Part shown: piece by piece, positions 26,870 to 35,681 of the stretch
Position numbering within the stretch: position 1 is the stretch's first letter
Layout: each line of letters opens with the position of its first letter
Program-made: the position numbers and the translations under genes
Notes under the pieces: generated by a model
Databases searched by the model: none
What the model was told of the DNA's origin: nothing
Seen by the model: the letters and a program-made list of their open reading frames with translations, nothing else
Assembly: GCF_000010345.1 (NCBI RefSeq)
Contig: NC_009663.1
Span: 1,426,001 to 1,490,000 of the forward strand
Length of the DNA: 64,000 bases
Direction: 5' to 3'
From: Sulfurovum sp. NBC37-1
GTDB lineage: Bacteria; Campylobacterota; Campylobacteria; Campylobacterales; Sulfurovaceae

Positions 26870-27198
26870 TTTTCTCCTCCTATTTTATTGGCAATTTTAT
26901 ACAGATAATCATGCATATCAAAATACCCTATCATCGCTTCGAACATCATCCGCCAGCACAATTCCATACAAAGGAATATGGTTATGAACATCATCCAGAA
27001 TACGATCTTTCGTTTGGAAGAGAAAGAACTGTAAAACATATATAATTTGTCATATATTGTTTTTACAAAAGAGATATTTTCGATCAGATAGTCCTTAAAA
27101 AAGTACAGAACCACCGGCATGAGCACTGCACCGACATAATAAAAAAACACTAAAATGTCTTGCGTTATGAAAGTGTTAAATGTAAGAATATCCTTCAT
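26866..27198 (-). CDS. Small membrane protein, DUF4282-like
   Basis: This 110-residue protein has two membrane segments (about 14-34 and 65-85) and a Cys pair in FLCMELCWRM. A basic loop (SSKRKIV) lies between them. It overlaps both neighbours, by one base with the efflux gene and four with the thioredoxin gene. The DUF4282 assignment is tentative. It could position the thioredoxin or the transporter in the membrane. Confidence 0.5.
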   Translation of the reverse strand: MKDILTFNTFITQDILVFFYYVGAVLMPVVLYFFKDYLIENISFVKTIYDKLYMFYSSFSSKRKIVFWMMFITIFLCMELCWRMMFEAMIGYFDMHDYLYKIANKIGGEK

Positions 27199-28091
27199 TA
27201 CACAATGACTTCTTTACTGTCATCTCTTCCGTATTCGCACTGAAATGTCGTATGTTCAACATCAAAACTATCATGTAGCTTTTTCTCCAGTCTCTCTATC
27301 ACTCTATTTGAAACGGATAACGGTAAATCTTCTTTAAAATCCAAATGCGCTTCAAGATGGATATGATTGTCATCGAGTTTCCAGACATGGATATGATGCA
27401 CATCCTCGATCTCCGGTTCTTCCTCTATGGCATGGACAACGGCATCGACATCGAGTCCCTTGGGGGTGAACTGCATCAAAATGGCACTGCTTTCCCGCAC
27501 AAGCCCGAACGAGGCCCAGATAAGATAAACCGCGATCAGCGCCGAGATGAGCGGGTCGATCCAGAAGATGCCAAAATAGTACATCAGTACTCCGCCGAGC
27601 ACAACGGCGATACTGGTCATCACATCGGTGAGAAGATGCAGATAGGCCGCCTTGACGTTCATGTTGTCGTGGGAATCATCTTTGATCAGAAGTACGGAGG
27701 CCGTATTGAGCACGATACTGAGTGCACCCAGTCCGATGACCCATACCGAATTGATCGCTTCGGGATGATAGAACTTGTGTGCGGCTTCGATGATCAGAAA
27801 TATCGCGATACCGATGAGCACGGAAGCATTGAACAGCGCCGCGAGAATCTCTGCACGTTTGTAGCCGAAAGTCTTCGTAACGTCGTTGGGACGTGCGGCC
27901 AGACGGTTCGCGGCATAGGCGATGAACAGTGCCAGTACATCACTGAAGTTGTGCATGGCATCACTCAGCAGTGCCAGAGAACCTGACATGATCCCGCCCA
28001 CGATCTGTGAGAGTGTGATGATGATATTGAGGACGATAGTTAGAAAGAGGTTCTTCCCGCTTACGTTATGATGGTGATGATGTTCACTCAT
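27198..28091 (-). CDS. Cation diffusion facilitator (Zn/Co/Cd efflux)
   Basis: This 297-residue protein has six membrane segments. The N-terminus MSEHHHHHNVSG is a natural His cluster, probably metal-binding. Site A residues appear in LLSDAMHNFSDVLALF and AYLHLLTDVMTSIAVV. A cytoplasmic domain (about 205-297) has HHIHVWKLDDNHIHLEAHLDF. The family exports Zn2+ and related ions by proton antiport. It is the first gene of the five-gene operon running to 25563. Confidence 0.92.
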   Translation of the reverse strand: MSEHHHHHNVSGKNLFLTIVLNIIITLSQIVGGIMSGSLALLSDAMHNFSDVLALFIAYAANRLAARPNDVTKTFGYKRAEILAALFNASVLIGIAIFLIIEAAHKFYHPEAINSVWVIGLGALSIVLNTASVLLIKDDSHDNMNVKAAYLHLLTDVMTSIAVVLGGVLMYYFGIFWIDPLISALIAVYLIWASFGLVRESSAILMQFTPKGLDVDAVVHAIEEEPEIEDVHHIHVWKLDDNHIHLEAHLDFKEDLPLSVSNRVIERLEKKLHDSFDVEHTTFQCEYGRDDSKEVIV

Positions 28092-28110
28092 GATCCGCTC
28101 CTATAGACTT

Positions 28111-28812
28111 CTAATTTCGTTCGTTCCCGAAAAACTCCAGCATCATAACAAAAAGGTTTATGAAATCGAGATAGAGTGCCAATGCACCAACGATCGCGAC
28201 ACGGCTTAAACTTTGTGCGTCATCACCGGCCATCGCTTCACCCATGGCTTTTATCTTCTGCGTATCATAGGCAGTCAGTCCGACGAAGATGATTACTCCG
28301 ATCACCGAGATCCACCATTCGAACATGGGGCTTTGAAGAAAAAAGTTCACTACCAAAGCAATGATGATCCCGATGAGACCGGCAAAAAGAAGGCTCCCCC
28401 ATGAACTCAGATCCGTGTCCGTGAAGTAGCCGTAAAGACTCATTACACCAAAGGTCGCGGCCGCTATGAAAAAGGTGGTTACAATAGACGCTTCCGTGTA
28501 TATGAGGAAAATACTTGCCAGCGTCATACCGTCTACGACGGAAAAAAGGATAAACAAAATCCTCGCAGTGGAAATATCCATCTTGTTGATACCCGCAGAG
28601 ATGGCGATGACCAAGCCCAGTTCTATAAGGAAAAGCACCCATATCATATACGGATTTCCGAAAAGCAGATGCAGCAGTGGCGCACTGTGTATGACCATAA
28701 ATGCACTCAGCCCGGAGATCAGCAGGCCTATCATCATCCAGTGATAGACCGAATTGAGCAGGACATTGCTGTCTGACCTGCTGAGATGTGTCGTAAAAGT
28801 ATTGTTTTGCAT
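28111..28812 (-). CDS. Bax inhibitor-1/YccA family membrane protein
   Basis: This 233-residue protein has seven membrane segments and family signatures: SVYHWMMIGLLISGL, TASIFLIYTEASIVTTFFIAAATFG, and a C-terminal AYDTQKIKAMGEAMAGDDAQ followed by LYLDFINLFVMMLEFFGNERN. The two Asp residues of the family's Ca2+/pH gate are in AYDTQ and LYLDF. YccA restrains the FtsH protease in E. coli, and other members are proton-sensitive Ca2+ leak channels. A TetR-type operator (28867-28892) directly follows its -10 box. Confidence 0.92.
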   Translation of the reverse strand: MQNNTFTTHLSRSDSNVLLNSVYHWMMIGLLISGLSAFMVIHSAPLLHLLFGNPYMIWVLFLIELGLVIAISAGINKMDISTARILFILFSVVDGMTLASIFLIYTEASIVTTFFIAAATFGVMSLYGYFTDTDLSSWGSLLFAGLIGIIIALVVNFFLQSPMFEWWISVIGVIIFVGLTAYDTQKIKAMGEAMAGDDAQSLSRVAIVGALALYLDFINLFVMMLEFFGNERN

Positions 28813-28866
28813 ATTTATTCCTTTGTAACTATATCGAAATTCAGGTTGTTTTATAAATGATTACAT

Positions 28867-28893
28867 AATTAACCAACTAGTTAGTTAATTATA
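28867..28893. promoter_or_regulatory. TetR-type operator and -10 box of the BI-1/YccA gene
   Basis: The core ttaaccaactagttagttaa (28869-28888) is a near-perfect 20-bp palindrome. On the minus strand TATAAT lies at 28888-28893, immediately upstream of it. The 26-bp region matches 23 of 26 positions of the region at 50775-50800 before tetR. Confidence 0.8.
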
Positions 28894-28961
28894 TTCTTCT
28901 TTATCTTAAACTATTATTAAAGATATAAGAGAATATGATCTCAATTCTCTTTCAGATGTAT

Positions 28962-29138
28962 CTACTGAGATACTACCTCGATATTCAGCGCTTCAAACAG
29001 TGTCAGTATGTCCTCATCGAGATCTGCCTCTCCCATCACGATCCTATCGGCGTGAATGATCACAAGGATGAATCCAACCGTACTCCATATCTCTTCGGGT
29101 GTCTCTATACCCGATTCAAGAAGACCGAATGGACGATC
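28962..29138 (-). pseudogene. Short coding remnant, no family recognised
   Basis: An in-frame stretch of 58 sense codons lies between a TGA at 29139-29141 and a TAG at 28962-28964. It reads protein-like (GLLESGIETPEEIWSTVGFI, then IIHADRIVMGEADLDED, then ILTLFEALNIEVVSQ) but has no start codon in a good place. It looks like the 3' end of a degraded gene of unknown family. A short true gene with an unusual start is possible. Confidence 0.35.
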
Positions 29139-29168
29139 TCATAAGATATGATATATCATATAAAACTT

Positions 29169-29555
29169 TTAGTGGTTTGTGTCACAGCTTTTTATTTGCT
29201 CAGGATGTCTAAAGTTCTCATATAACCATACAGAGATCACATCAAGCTCTTCTTGGGTCAAAGATTTCCCTACAGGTGGCATTGTGCCAAGGTTCTTAAA
29301 TGCTTTCTCGCTGCAGTGACCCTTTTCCTCTGAAGGATTCTGTATATAGTCTTTTACAAACGCAATAAATTTCTCTTTTGAGTGTATATCTCGTTGTAAG
29401 CGTTTGGAAACAGCAGGCATAGGCGGTGCCAACAAACCGCTTTTTGGCTTCACCATTTTATGGCACACTGCACAATGTTTTGTATAAACTGCTTCACCAT
29501 TTAAAGCAAACAGAGAACTGCCAATGAGCAGTGAACCAAATATTATTTTTTTCAT
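29169..29555 (-). CDS. Secreted monohaem cytochrome c
   Basis: This 128-residue protein has a signal peptide (MKKIIFGSLLIGSSLFALN) and haem site CAVCH (Cys28, Cys31, His32). The distal Met is probably in LGTMPPVGKSLTQEELDVIS. The domain size fits a class I cytochrome c of the respiratory chain. It stands alone: 356 bp separate it from the BI-1 gene on the left and 184 bp from the next on the right. An additional Cys pair near the ends (KGHCSEK, IKSCDT) is unusual. Confidence 0.9.
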   Translation of the reverse strand: MKKIIFGSLLIGSSLFALNGEAVYTKHCAVCHKMVKPKSGLLAPPMPAVSKRLQRDIHSKEKFIAFVKDYIQNPSEEKGHCSEKAFKNLGTMPPVGKSLTQEELDVISVWLYENFRHPEQIKSCDTNH

Positions 29556-29674
29556 CTCTTTCCTTCGTCTTTATTGCAATATTTCAGTAGTTAGAGTATA
29601 TCAAAAATATCTTGATCGTGATGGAGGTAGATGTTATGCGGTTGTAGATTTATTGCCAAAACGTTTAGTTTTAC

Positions 29675-29706
29675 AAAACCTTATAAAATTATATGTTATA
29701 AGGTTT
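29675..29706. terminator. 12-bp perfect stem near the DUF1254 gene 3' end
   Basis: AAAACCTTATAA (29675-29686) pairs with TTATAAGGTTTT (29695-29706) around an 8-base loop. For the leftward DUF1254 gene ending at 29740 it gives a stem with flanking T-rich sequence. Similar ccttataa sequences recur near 33711 and 36560-36586. Confidence 0.55.
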
Positions 29707-29739
29707 TCAATTAGCAACTCCGAGGCAAATCTTGGAGTT

Positions 29740-30822
29740 TTACTTAGAAAATTCTTTTTGCATTTTAGCAGTTAAGTTGTCTGCATAAGCAAAGGTTTCA
29801 TCTTTGTTTACCGGATAATAACATCTGAGTATGCCTGTCCAGTATTTACCTCTTGGCGTGACGATAATATTTTGCAAGTCACCTTTAGGTTCACCAGATG
29901 CTAAAAAGTTCACAGTATATGAGCCATCTTTGTTGGCTACCATGTCATCGGAGTTCAGAGCATACTTCATCGTTGCGATGTAGCCGTTCTCGTTATAAAC
30001 AGTAAAAGAGAAGAAACCTTTTTTGTCATAGCGCAGATTCGGTTTTTTGAATGTATAGGAAAATCTCTCGCCTGAAGCCGTAAAGGAAGAGTAGACTGCA
30101 CTTTTCCCGGACAAGCCGCCCCAGCCGATGGCAATGACGACTTTGGCAGCTTCGGGATCTCTGCTTTTGAGCGTTCCAAATCCCCTTTTGATCACATCTT
30201 TCTGTGGATGTTTCGCAAAGTTTTCCAGGATTTTATATTTGACTTTATCGAGTGTCGAGAGGTCAAAATCGACTGCCGGGACATACGGTTCCGAAGAGTG
30301 GTAGGTGACGGAGATGTTGTCCTGCGCTTTATAGGCTTTGTCGTACATCTCTTTTTCAGGAAGCTTTCTGAGCAGTCCCGTTCTGATGATGATATAGGCG
30401 TGATGCCCTTCGGTAAGCATGGATTCGTCAAGCTTAACGGTGCCTGCTCCCGTCAATGTTGCGATCTCACTGTGGTTCGGGTCCAACACCAGAATGTTCT
30501 GATAACCCTCATACGGCTTTGTAGTGACCGTTGCTCCGCCTTTAACATCAAGAATGGTCCGGGTGTAAAGCGTGTCGGCATTCATCCTGATGACATCCTG
30601 ATTGTCGGTATTGGCAAGTTCTCTCATGGGCCGGAGGACATTGACCTTCCCGTCGGTTTTCGCCAACTCTTTCAGGTAGGCTCTTATGGAGTCCGCATGA
30701 ATGAAGTTCTCATCAGTGACGACAACACCCCTGTTCTGTGTATCTTTTGCATAAAGATGCGTAAGCCCCAGTAAGGCAAAGAGGATGATTCCTAGTAATG
30801 ATTTTTTTAGCGTATTGATTAT
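29740..30822 (-). CDS. Secreted DUF1254/DUF1214-type protein with non-standard start
   Basis: The coding frame extends upstream to a clear signal peptide, LKKSLLGIILFALLGLTHLYA, giving about 360 residues. No ATG, GTG or TTG precedes it in frame after the TAG near 30865. AGGAG sits 5-8 bases before in-frame ATA (30820-30822) and ATC (30817-30819), so one of these may start translation. An internal TTG (30666) would drop the signal peptide. The body (MNADTLYTRTILDVKGGATV, VLDPNHSEIATL, YSFFSFTVYNENGY-like C-half) matches DUF1254 then DUF1214, with unknown function. It is divergent from the AraC regulator gene. Confidence 0.7.
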   Translation of the reverse strand: MINTLKKSLLGIILFALLGLTHLYAKDTQNRGVVVTDENFIHADSIRAYLKELAKTDGKVNVLRPMRELANTDNQDVIRMNADTLYTRTILDVKGGATVTTKPYEGYQNILVLDPNHSEIATLTGAGTVKLDESMLTEGHHAYIIIRTGLLRKLPEKEMYDKAYKAQDNISVTYHSSEPYVPAVDFDLSTLDKVKYKILENFAKHPQKDVIKRGFGTLKSRDPEAAKVVIAIGWGGLSGKSAVYSSFTASGERFSYTFKKPNLRYDKKGFFSFTVYNENGYIATMKYALNSDDMVANKDGSYTVNFLASGEPKGDLQNIIVTPRGKYWTGILRCYYPVNKDETFAYADNLTAKMQKEFSK

Positions 30823-30986
30823 TACTGCTCCTGTGTTAATTTTGTACGTACAATGCTCCCACTATAGCTGAATGTTCTTAAGCCCAGAGCTTGAAAGTAT
30901 CAATTTAGAGGAGAGATTAGACCAGCATTTCATATTAAGAAAAGTAAATGCTATAATTAGCAATTAAATGGAGTAAGGAAATACTA

Positions 30987-31928
30987 TTGTATCAAGAACT
31001 GTTTTCCCCTGGTTTATCGGTAGATCTTCCCAGCCTAAATCTTGAAGTGGTACTCCACTATCTACAACAATGGAACCTGGAAGCAGAGCAGATGCAAAAA
31101 GGCCGGTTTTCTGCTACCATATCTTCTGTGCATACACCACGCATTCAGCTAAATGATACGATTTATTCACATGGCTTTATGACACGAGGTGAATTTCCTG
31201 GAAACAGCATTATGATCGGCTATGTCAAGACAAATGCCAAAGTTGTTTTTCAAAACAGGGTTCTTGAAATAAATGAGCTGGTTATATCAACAAAAGGTGA
31301 TGAAGTAGATTATATTTCAAGCGCTGAAAATGAAGTGTTTACCATTACCGTTGAAAAGAAACTTTTTATGCAGGCATTTCTTGATTATTTCGGTGAACCT
31401 TTTGAGATACATCAAGACAAAAGACGTTTTTTCATTAAACCACATAGGTTACAGTTTTTTCTTGAGAGCATCAATAGCTGGATGACTTTCCTCAAAGCCA
31501 ACCATCATTTACTTCTCTCGGAAAATAAATATGACATGGCAGAATCGGAGATACTGAGAGATATCTTCTCTTGTTTACTGATTGATCAAGTTTTGAAAGA
31601 AAGATCCGGATTCAAGGCAGAAGAAGCCCGGGATCTTCTCCATGCCAATGTCCATGAGAGATTTGACTCTGTGACACTGGCAAAAGAGTTAGGTATAAGC
31701 CAACGCCAGTTGCAACGTGTATTCAAAGAAACCTATGGTATCTCACCCAAAAGGTATCTGCTCAATCTGCGTATCAATGCGGTAAGAAAAGAGCTTCTTA
31801 TGGCTGATCCAAGAACTGCTACCATTTCCAGCATTGCCTTGAAATATGATTTTTTTGATCTCAACCATTTCTCAAAAATATATAAAACACTTTTTAACGA
31901 ACTTCCTTCCAAAACACTTCATAAATAA
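30987..31928 (+). CDS. AraC-family transcription regulator
   Basis: The 313-residue protein has an N-terminal sensor-like region (about 1-205) and a C-terminal double helix-turn-helix (about 210-310). Its HTH motifs include VTLAKELGISQRQLQRVFKETYGISPKRYLLNLRI and IALKYDFFDLNHFSKIYKTLFNELPS. The start is TTG at 30987, with TAAGGAAA before it. The size and sensor style resemble regulators of ethanolamine (EutR-like). It probably controls the divergent DUF1254 gene and the sulfatase that follows it. Confidence 0.88.
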   Translation: MYQELFSPGLSVDLPSLNLEVVLHYLQQWNLEAEQMQKGRFSATISSVHTPRIQLNDTIYSHGFMTRGEFPGNSIMIGYVKTNAKVVFQNRVLEINELVISTKGDEVDYISSAENEVFTITVEKKLFMQAFLDYFGEPFEIHQDKRRFFIKPHRLQFFLESINSWMTFLKANHHLLLSENKYDMAESEILRDIFSCLLIDQVLKERSGFKAEEARDLLHANVHERFDSVTLAKELGISQRQLQRVFKETYGISPKRYLLNLRINAVRKELLMADPRTATISSIALKYDFFDLNHFSKIYKTLFNELPSKTLHK

Positions 31929-31959
31929 CCCTAAAATCATAAAAGTGTCGGTTTTATAC

Positions 31960-32011
31960 TAATATCAATATAACTTTTTATGATATTATGTAGATAGTTA
32001 GTTAGTATCTA
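31960..32011. promoter_or_regulatory. Inverted repeats upstream of the sulfatase gene
   Basis: TAATATCA (31960-31967) and TGATATTA (31981-31988) form an 8-bp inverted repeat. A second pair, TAGATA/TATCTA (31991-31996, 32006-32011), surrounds gttagttag. Both lie within 80 bp of the sulfatase ATG and are plausible operator sites for the upstream AraC protein. This is inference from position. Confidence 0.45.
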
Positions 32012-32039
32012 CTCTGACAACTTTATTAAGGAAAAATCT

Positions 32040-33626
32040 ATGAAAAAGAAAAGTACAAAATTACTTTTAGCGTTAAGTCTTGGTTTGGCAACGGTTGTTG
32101 TGCCAACTCAGCTTATGGCTAAAAAACCGAATATCCTGGTCATCTGGGGTGATGATATCGGTTGGCAGAACGTTTCTGCTTACGGTATGGGAACCATGGG
32201 GTACACCACGCCGAACATTGACAGTATCGGTATGGAGGGTATTCGTTTTACAGACCATTATGCTCAGCCATCGTGTACAGCAGGACGTGCATCGTTCATT
32301 ACGGGACAGTACCCGATCCGCTCAGGCATGACAACGGTTGGACAACCGGGTGATCCACTTGGTCTTAAACCTGAGTCTCCCTGTCTGGCTGAAGTGATGA
32401 AAGAGCAAGGCTATACAACAGGACAGTTTGGTAAAAACCACTTGGGCGATAACAATATGCACTTGCCAACAGTACACGGTTTTGATGAGTTCTACGGAAA
32501 CCTTTATCACTTGAACACGCAAGAAGAAGCAGAGCAGCGTGACTATCAGCGTTTTGCAAAAGCATATTCCGGAAGTGTTGAAGCGTATGAGAAGAAATTT
32601 GGTACAAGAGGGGTGATCCACTCTTTTGCTACAGACAAAGATGACCCGACGGTAGACCCAAGATTTGGTAAGGTAGGAAAACAAATCATTGAAGATACCG
32701 GTCCTCTTACACAAGAGCGTATGAAAGAGTTCGATGAAAAAGAAGTGATCCCCAGAGCGTTTGACTTTATGATTAGAGCAAAAAAAGAGGGGAAACCTTT
32801 CTTCGTATGGTTAAATACTACACGCATGCACCTCTACACAAGACTGAATGACAAGTGGCGATATGCAGCTGAAAAATTTACATCAGAAGTAGATGTCCAC
32901 GGTTCTGGTATGCTTCAGCATGATCATGACATCGGTTTGGTATTGGACTTCCTGAAAAAGAACGATCTTGAAAAAGATACGATCGTATGGTACTCCACAG
33001 ACAATGGTCCGGAGCACTCTGCATGGCCACATGGTGCAACAACACCGTTCAAAAGTGAAAAGATGACTACCTGGGAAGGTGGTGTGCGAGTTATCTCTAT
33101 GATCAAATGGCCCGGACACATCAAAAAAGGGCAGATCCTCAATGGTATCCAGAGTCATATGGATATGTTTACCACGCTTGCCGCAGCAGCAGGCGTAGAC
33201 AACGTGGCTGAAAAAATGATGAAAGAGAAAAAACAATATATTGATGGTCTTAACAACCTTGATTACTGGACTGGTAAATCGAAGAAGTCTGCTCGTAACT
33301 CTATTTTCTACTACTATGAAAGTAAGTTGTCTGCGGTTCGTATGGGGCCATGGAAATTCCTCTTCTCTACGAAAAAGGATTACTACGGTAACTTAGTACC
33401 GCGTACCGTGCCAATTGTCGTGAACTTGAGAATGGATCCGTTTGAGAGTTATACAGACAAAGAATCATATGGTCACCTGCTTCAAAAAGTTTCCTGGTTG
33501 ATGAGCCCAATGGGTGAGATGATGGCTGCACACCTTAAAACACTTGCGGATTATCCGCCAGTACAGGGTGGTAAATCTTTCGATATGTCAAATGTTGTTG
33601 CTGACTTCATGAAGGGTCAGCCGTAA
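32040..33626 (+). CDS. Secreted sulfatase (type I, Cys motif)
   Basis: The 528-residue protein has a signal peptide (about 1-27, [19 protein letters not shown]...). The metal site begins at [14 protein letters not shown] (Asp38, Asp39). The formylglycine motif is CTAGR with Cys79 ([12 protein letters not shown]), the Ala variant of C-x-P/A-x-R. A later metal motif is YSTDNGPEH. The family hydrolyses sulfate esters in the periplasm after Cys is oxidised to formylglycine. No formylglycine-generating enzyme is encoded nearby. It is followed by an amidohydrolase gene. Confidence 0.9.
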   Translation: MKKKSTKLLLALSLGLATVVVPTQLMAKKPNILVIWGDDIGWQNVSAYGMGTMGYTTPNIDSIGMEGIRFTDHYAQPSCTAGRASFITGQYPIRSGMTTVGQPGDPLGLKPESPCLAEVMKEQGYTTGQFGKNHLGDNNMHLPTVHGFDEFYGNLYHLNTQEEAEQRDYQRFAKAYSGSVEAYEKKFGTRGVIHSFATDKDDPTVDPRFGKVGKQIIEDTGPLTQERMKEFDEKEVIPRAFDFMIRAKKEGKPFFVWLNTTRMHLYTRLNDKWRYAAEKFTSEVDVHGSGMLQHDHDIGLVLDFLKKNDLEKDTIVWYSTDNGPEHSAWPHGATTPFKSEKMTTWEGGVRVISMIKWPGHIKKGQILNGIQSHMDMFTTLAAAAGVDNVAEKMMKEKKQYIDGLNNLDYWTGKSKKSARNSIFYYYESKLSAVRMGPWKFLFSTKKDYYGNLVPRTVPIVVNLRMDPFESYTDKESYGHLLQKVSWLMSPMGEMMAAHLKTLADYPPVQGGKSFDMSNVVADFMKGQP

Positions 33627-33648
33627 ACACTATCAAGTAACGTTACAC

Positions 33649-33674
33649 TTTTTCGGAGACTTCTCTCCGAAAAA
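33649..33674. other. 11-bp hairpin between sulfatase and amidohydrolase
   Basis: TTTTTCGGAGA (33649-33659) and TCTCCGAAAAA (33664-33674) pair perfectly around the tetraloop CTTC. T precedes and A follows on both strands, so it lacks the usual terminator T tract. It could set transcript levels between the two genes or act as a processing site. Confidence 0.5.
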
Positions 33675-33748
33675 ACAATCATCTCATACTCTTACTGAAA
33701 ATCAAAACCTTATAAACTTGATATTGGAATTTTATACGAAGGAAAAAA

Positions 33749-35500
33749 ATGTTTAATATTAAAAGATTACTGTTGCCATTATTGGTGGCAATGGTAGGTC
33801 AATCATTGTCTGCAAATACAGCCTCTACACTTTATTATGGTGGTGATATTGTAACTATGGAGGGCAATAAACCTCAGTATGTCGAATCAATCGTTACCAA
33901 AAATGGGAAAATAGCATTTGTAGGAAAACTTGCAGAAGCACAAGAGAAGTTTAAAGATGCAGCAAAGAAAGATTTGCATGGGAAAACAATGTTCCCAGGT
34001 TTTGTTGATGCTCATGCACACTTTTATGCTTTTGGTGTACAAGCCATAGGTGCCAACCTTTTAGCCGCGCCAGATGGTAAAATAAAAAATATTGATGATA
34101 TTGTCTCAACACTTAAAGAGTGGGCAAAAGGTGATGACCTTAACCGAACTGGCTGGATCTTTGGTCTTGGGTATGATGATGCTATGCTTGAAGAAGGCAG
34201 ACACCCAACCAAAGAGGAACTTGACAAAGTTTCCAAGGAGATCCCTGTCATGGTCACACATATCTCGGGACATTTTTGTGTACTGAACTCTGCGGGATTG
34301 AAAAAAGCAGGTATCACGGAAGAGAGCAAAGACCCAAAAGGCGGGAAGATAAGACGCATAAAAGGTTCTCAAGAGCCAAATGGAGTACTCGAAGAGTTGG
34401 CAGCCATTCCTCTCATGATGAAAAGTATCTACCCCCATAGTAAAGAGAATGTCAAATACTTTCTTAAAAAGTCTGAAGAGACAGCGATGAAATATGGTAT
34501 CACTACGGCTCAGGAAGGTCGAGCTATGGGTAACCATGAAGATATGATGATGTATGCAGAGGAAGAAGGCTTCAAGATAGATGTCATCTCTTATCTGGAT
34601 TATTCAATGAAAAACAATGTGAAGGGTATGACCTGTGCAGGTATATACAAACATGAAAAAACAGGTGAAGATTACAGTAGGATGAAAACACCTTGGGTAG
34701 GTCAAACTTATACAAATGGCTATCGTGTCGGTGGTATGAAAATAACACTTGATGGTTCCCCGCAAGGTAGAACAGCTTGGAGGACAAAAGTATATATTTT
34801 ACCTCCGGATGGACAGAAACAGGGATACAAAGGATATCCTGCGTTTGATAATGACAAAGAGTTGCAGGACCTTTATGAGCTGGCATTTAAAAATAACTGG
34901 CAAGTGCTCACGCATATAAATGGTGATGCAGCTGTAGATCAGTTCATAAGAACAATGGGTAAAGCAGCGAAAAAATACGGTAACAAAGACAGAAGATCTG
35001 TCCTCATTCATGGTCAGCTTATACGAAGAGATCAAATTGCCGACTTGAAGAGACTCAAGGTTATTCCTTCTATGTACACCATGCATACTTTCTACTGGGG
35101 AGACTGGTATAAAAAGATCATAGGTGAAAAAGAAGCACAACTCATCTCTCCTGCTAAAACATTTATAGATGAAGGCTTTACACTGACTGTGCATACGGAT
35201 GCACCTGTAGCACTGCCAAACCAAATGACCATCATAGATGCTTCTGTTAACCGTACATCCCGTTCTGGTACAGTGATGGGTCCAGACGAGCGTATCACAC
35301 CATACCAGGCAATGCAGGCTATTACTATTAACTCTGCCTACCAGAGTTTTGAAGAGAACAAAAAAGGGTCTCTTAAAGTTGGAAAGATCGCTGATTTGGT
35401 AGTTTTAACAGACAACCCTCTTAAATGTGATCCTGCAAAAATCAAATATATTCAAGTGCTTGAGACAATCAAAGATGGCAAAACAATCTATAAGAAATAA
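33749..35500 (+). CDS. Secreted amidohydrolase (YtcJ/amidohydrolase 3 type)
   Basis: The 583-residue protein has a signal peptide (FNIKRLLLPLLVAMVGQSLSA) and metal ligands in FPGFVDAHAHFYAFG (HxH). Further motifs are VMVTHISGHFCVLNS, QVLTHINGDAAVDQF, SVLIHGQLIRRDQ and LTVHTDAPVALPNQ. The family hydrolyses amide or related bonds with one or two metals, and YtcJ-type members act on N-acyl substrates. It is 122 bp after the sulfatase on the same strand. The pair suggests use of sulfated, acylated external compounds, which is an inference. Confidence 0.88.
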   Translation: MFNIKRLLLPLLVAMVGQSLSANTASTLYYGGDIVTMEGNKPQYVESIVTKNGKIAFVGKLAEAQEKFKDAAKKDLHGKTMFPGFVDAHAHFYAFGVQAIGANLLAAPDGKIKNIDDIVSTLKEWAKGDDLNRTGWIFGLGYDDAMLEEGRHPTKEELDKVSKEIPVMVTHISGHFCVLNSAGLKKAGITEESKDPKGGKIRRIKGSQEPNGVLEELAAIPLMMKSIYPHSKENVKYFLKKSEETAMKYGITTAQEGRAMGNHEDMMMYAEEEGFKIDVISYLDYSMKNNVKGMTCAGIYKHEKTGEDYSRMKTPWVGQTYTNGYRVGGMKITLDGSPQGRTAWRTKVYILPPDGQKQGYKGYPAFDNDKELQDLYELAFKNNWQVLTHINGDAAVDQFIRTMGKAAKKYGNKDRRSVLIHGQLIRRDQIADLKRLKVIPSMYTMHTFYWGDWYKKIIGEKEAQLISPAKTFIDEGFTLTVHTDAPVALPNQMTIIDASVNRTSRSGTVMGPDERITPYQAMQAITINSAYQSFEENKKGSLKVGKIADLVVLTDNPLKCDPAKIKYIQVLETIKDGKTIYKK

Positions 35501-35681
35501 GAGAAGAAAAGTTCAGGCTAAAAGGACATTATCCAATGTTAATAGAAATACGAAATACTATAAAAATATATAAATTCAATCTCTTTTCGTAAATAACGAG
35601 ACATATTAGATATACTATTAATACTGAAATATCGTAATAGCAGGACAAACTGTTCTGTTAATAAATAGTTAGGTGCTAATT

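Noticed and set aside
33649-33674. Rho-independent terminator after the sulfatase gene
   Set aside because: The stem is strong, but a T tract precedes it and A follows on both strands, the wrong arrangement for a terminator.
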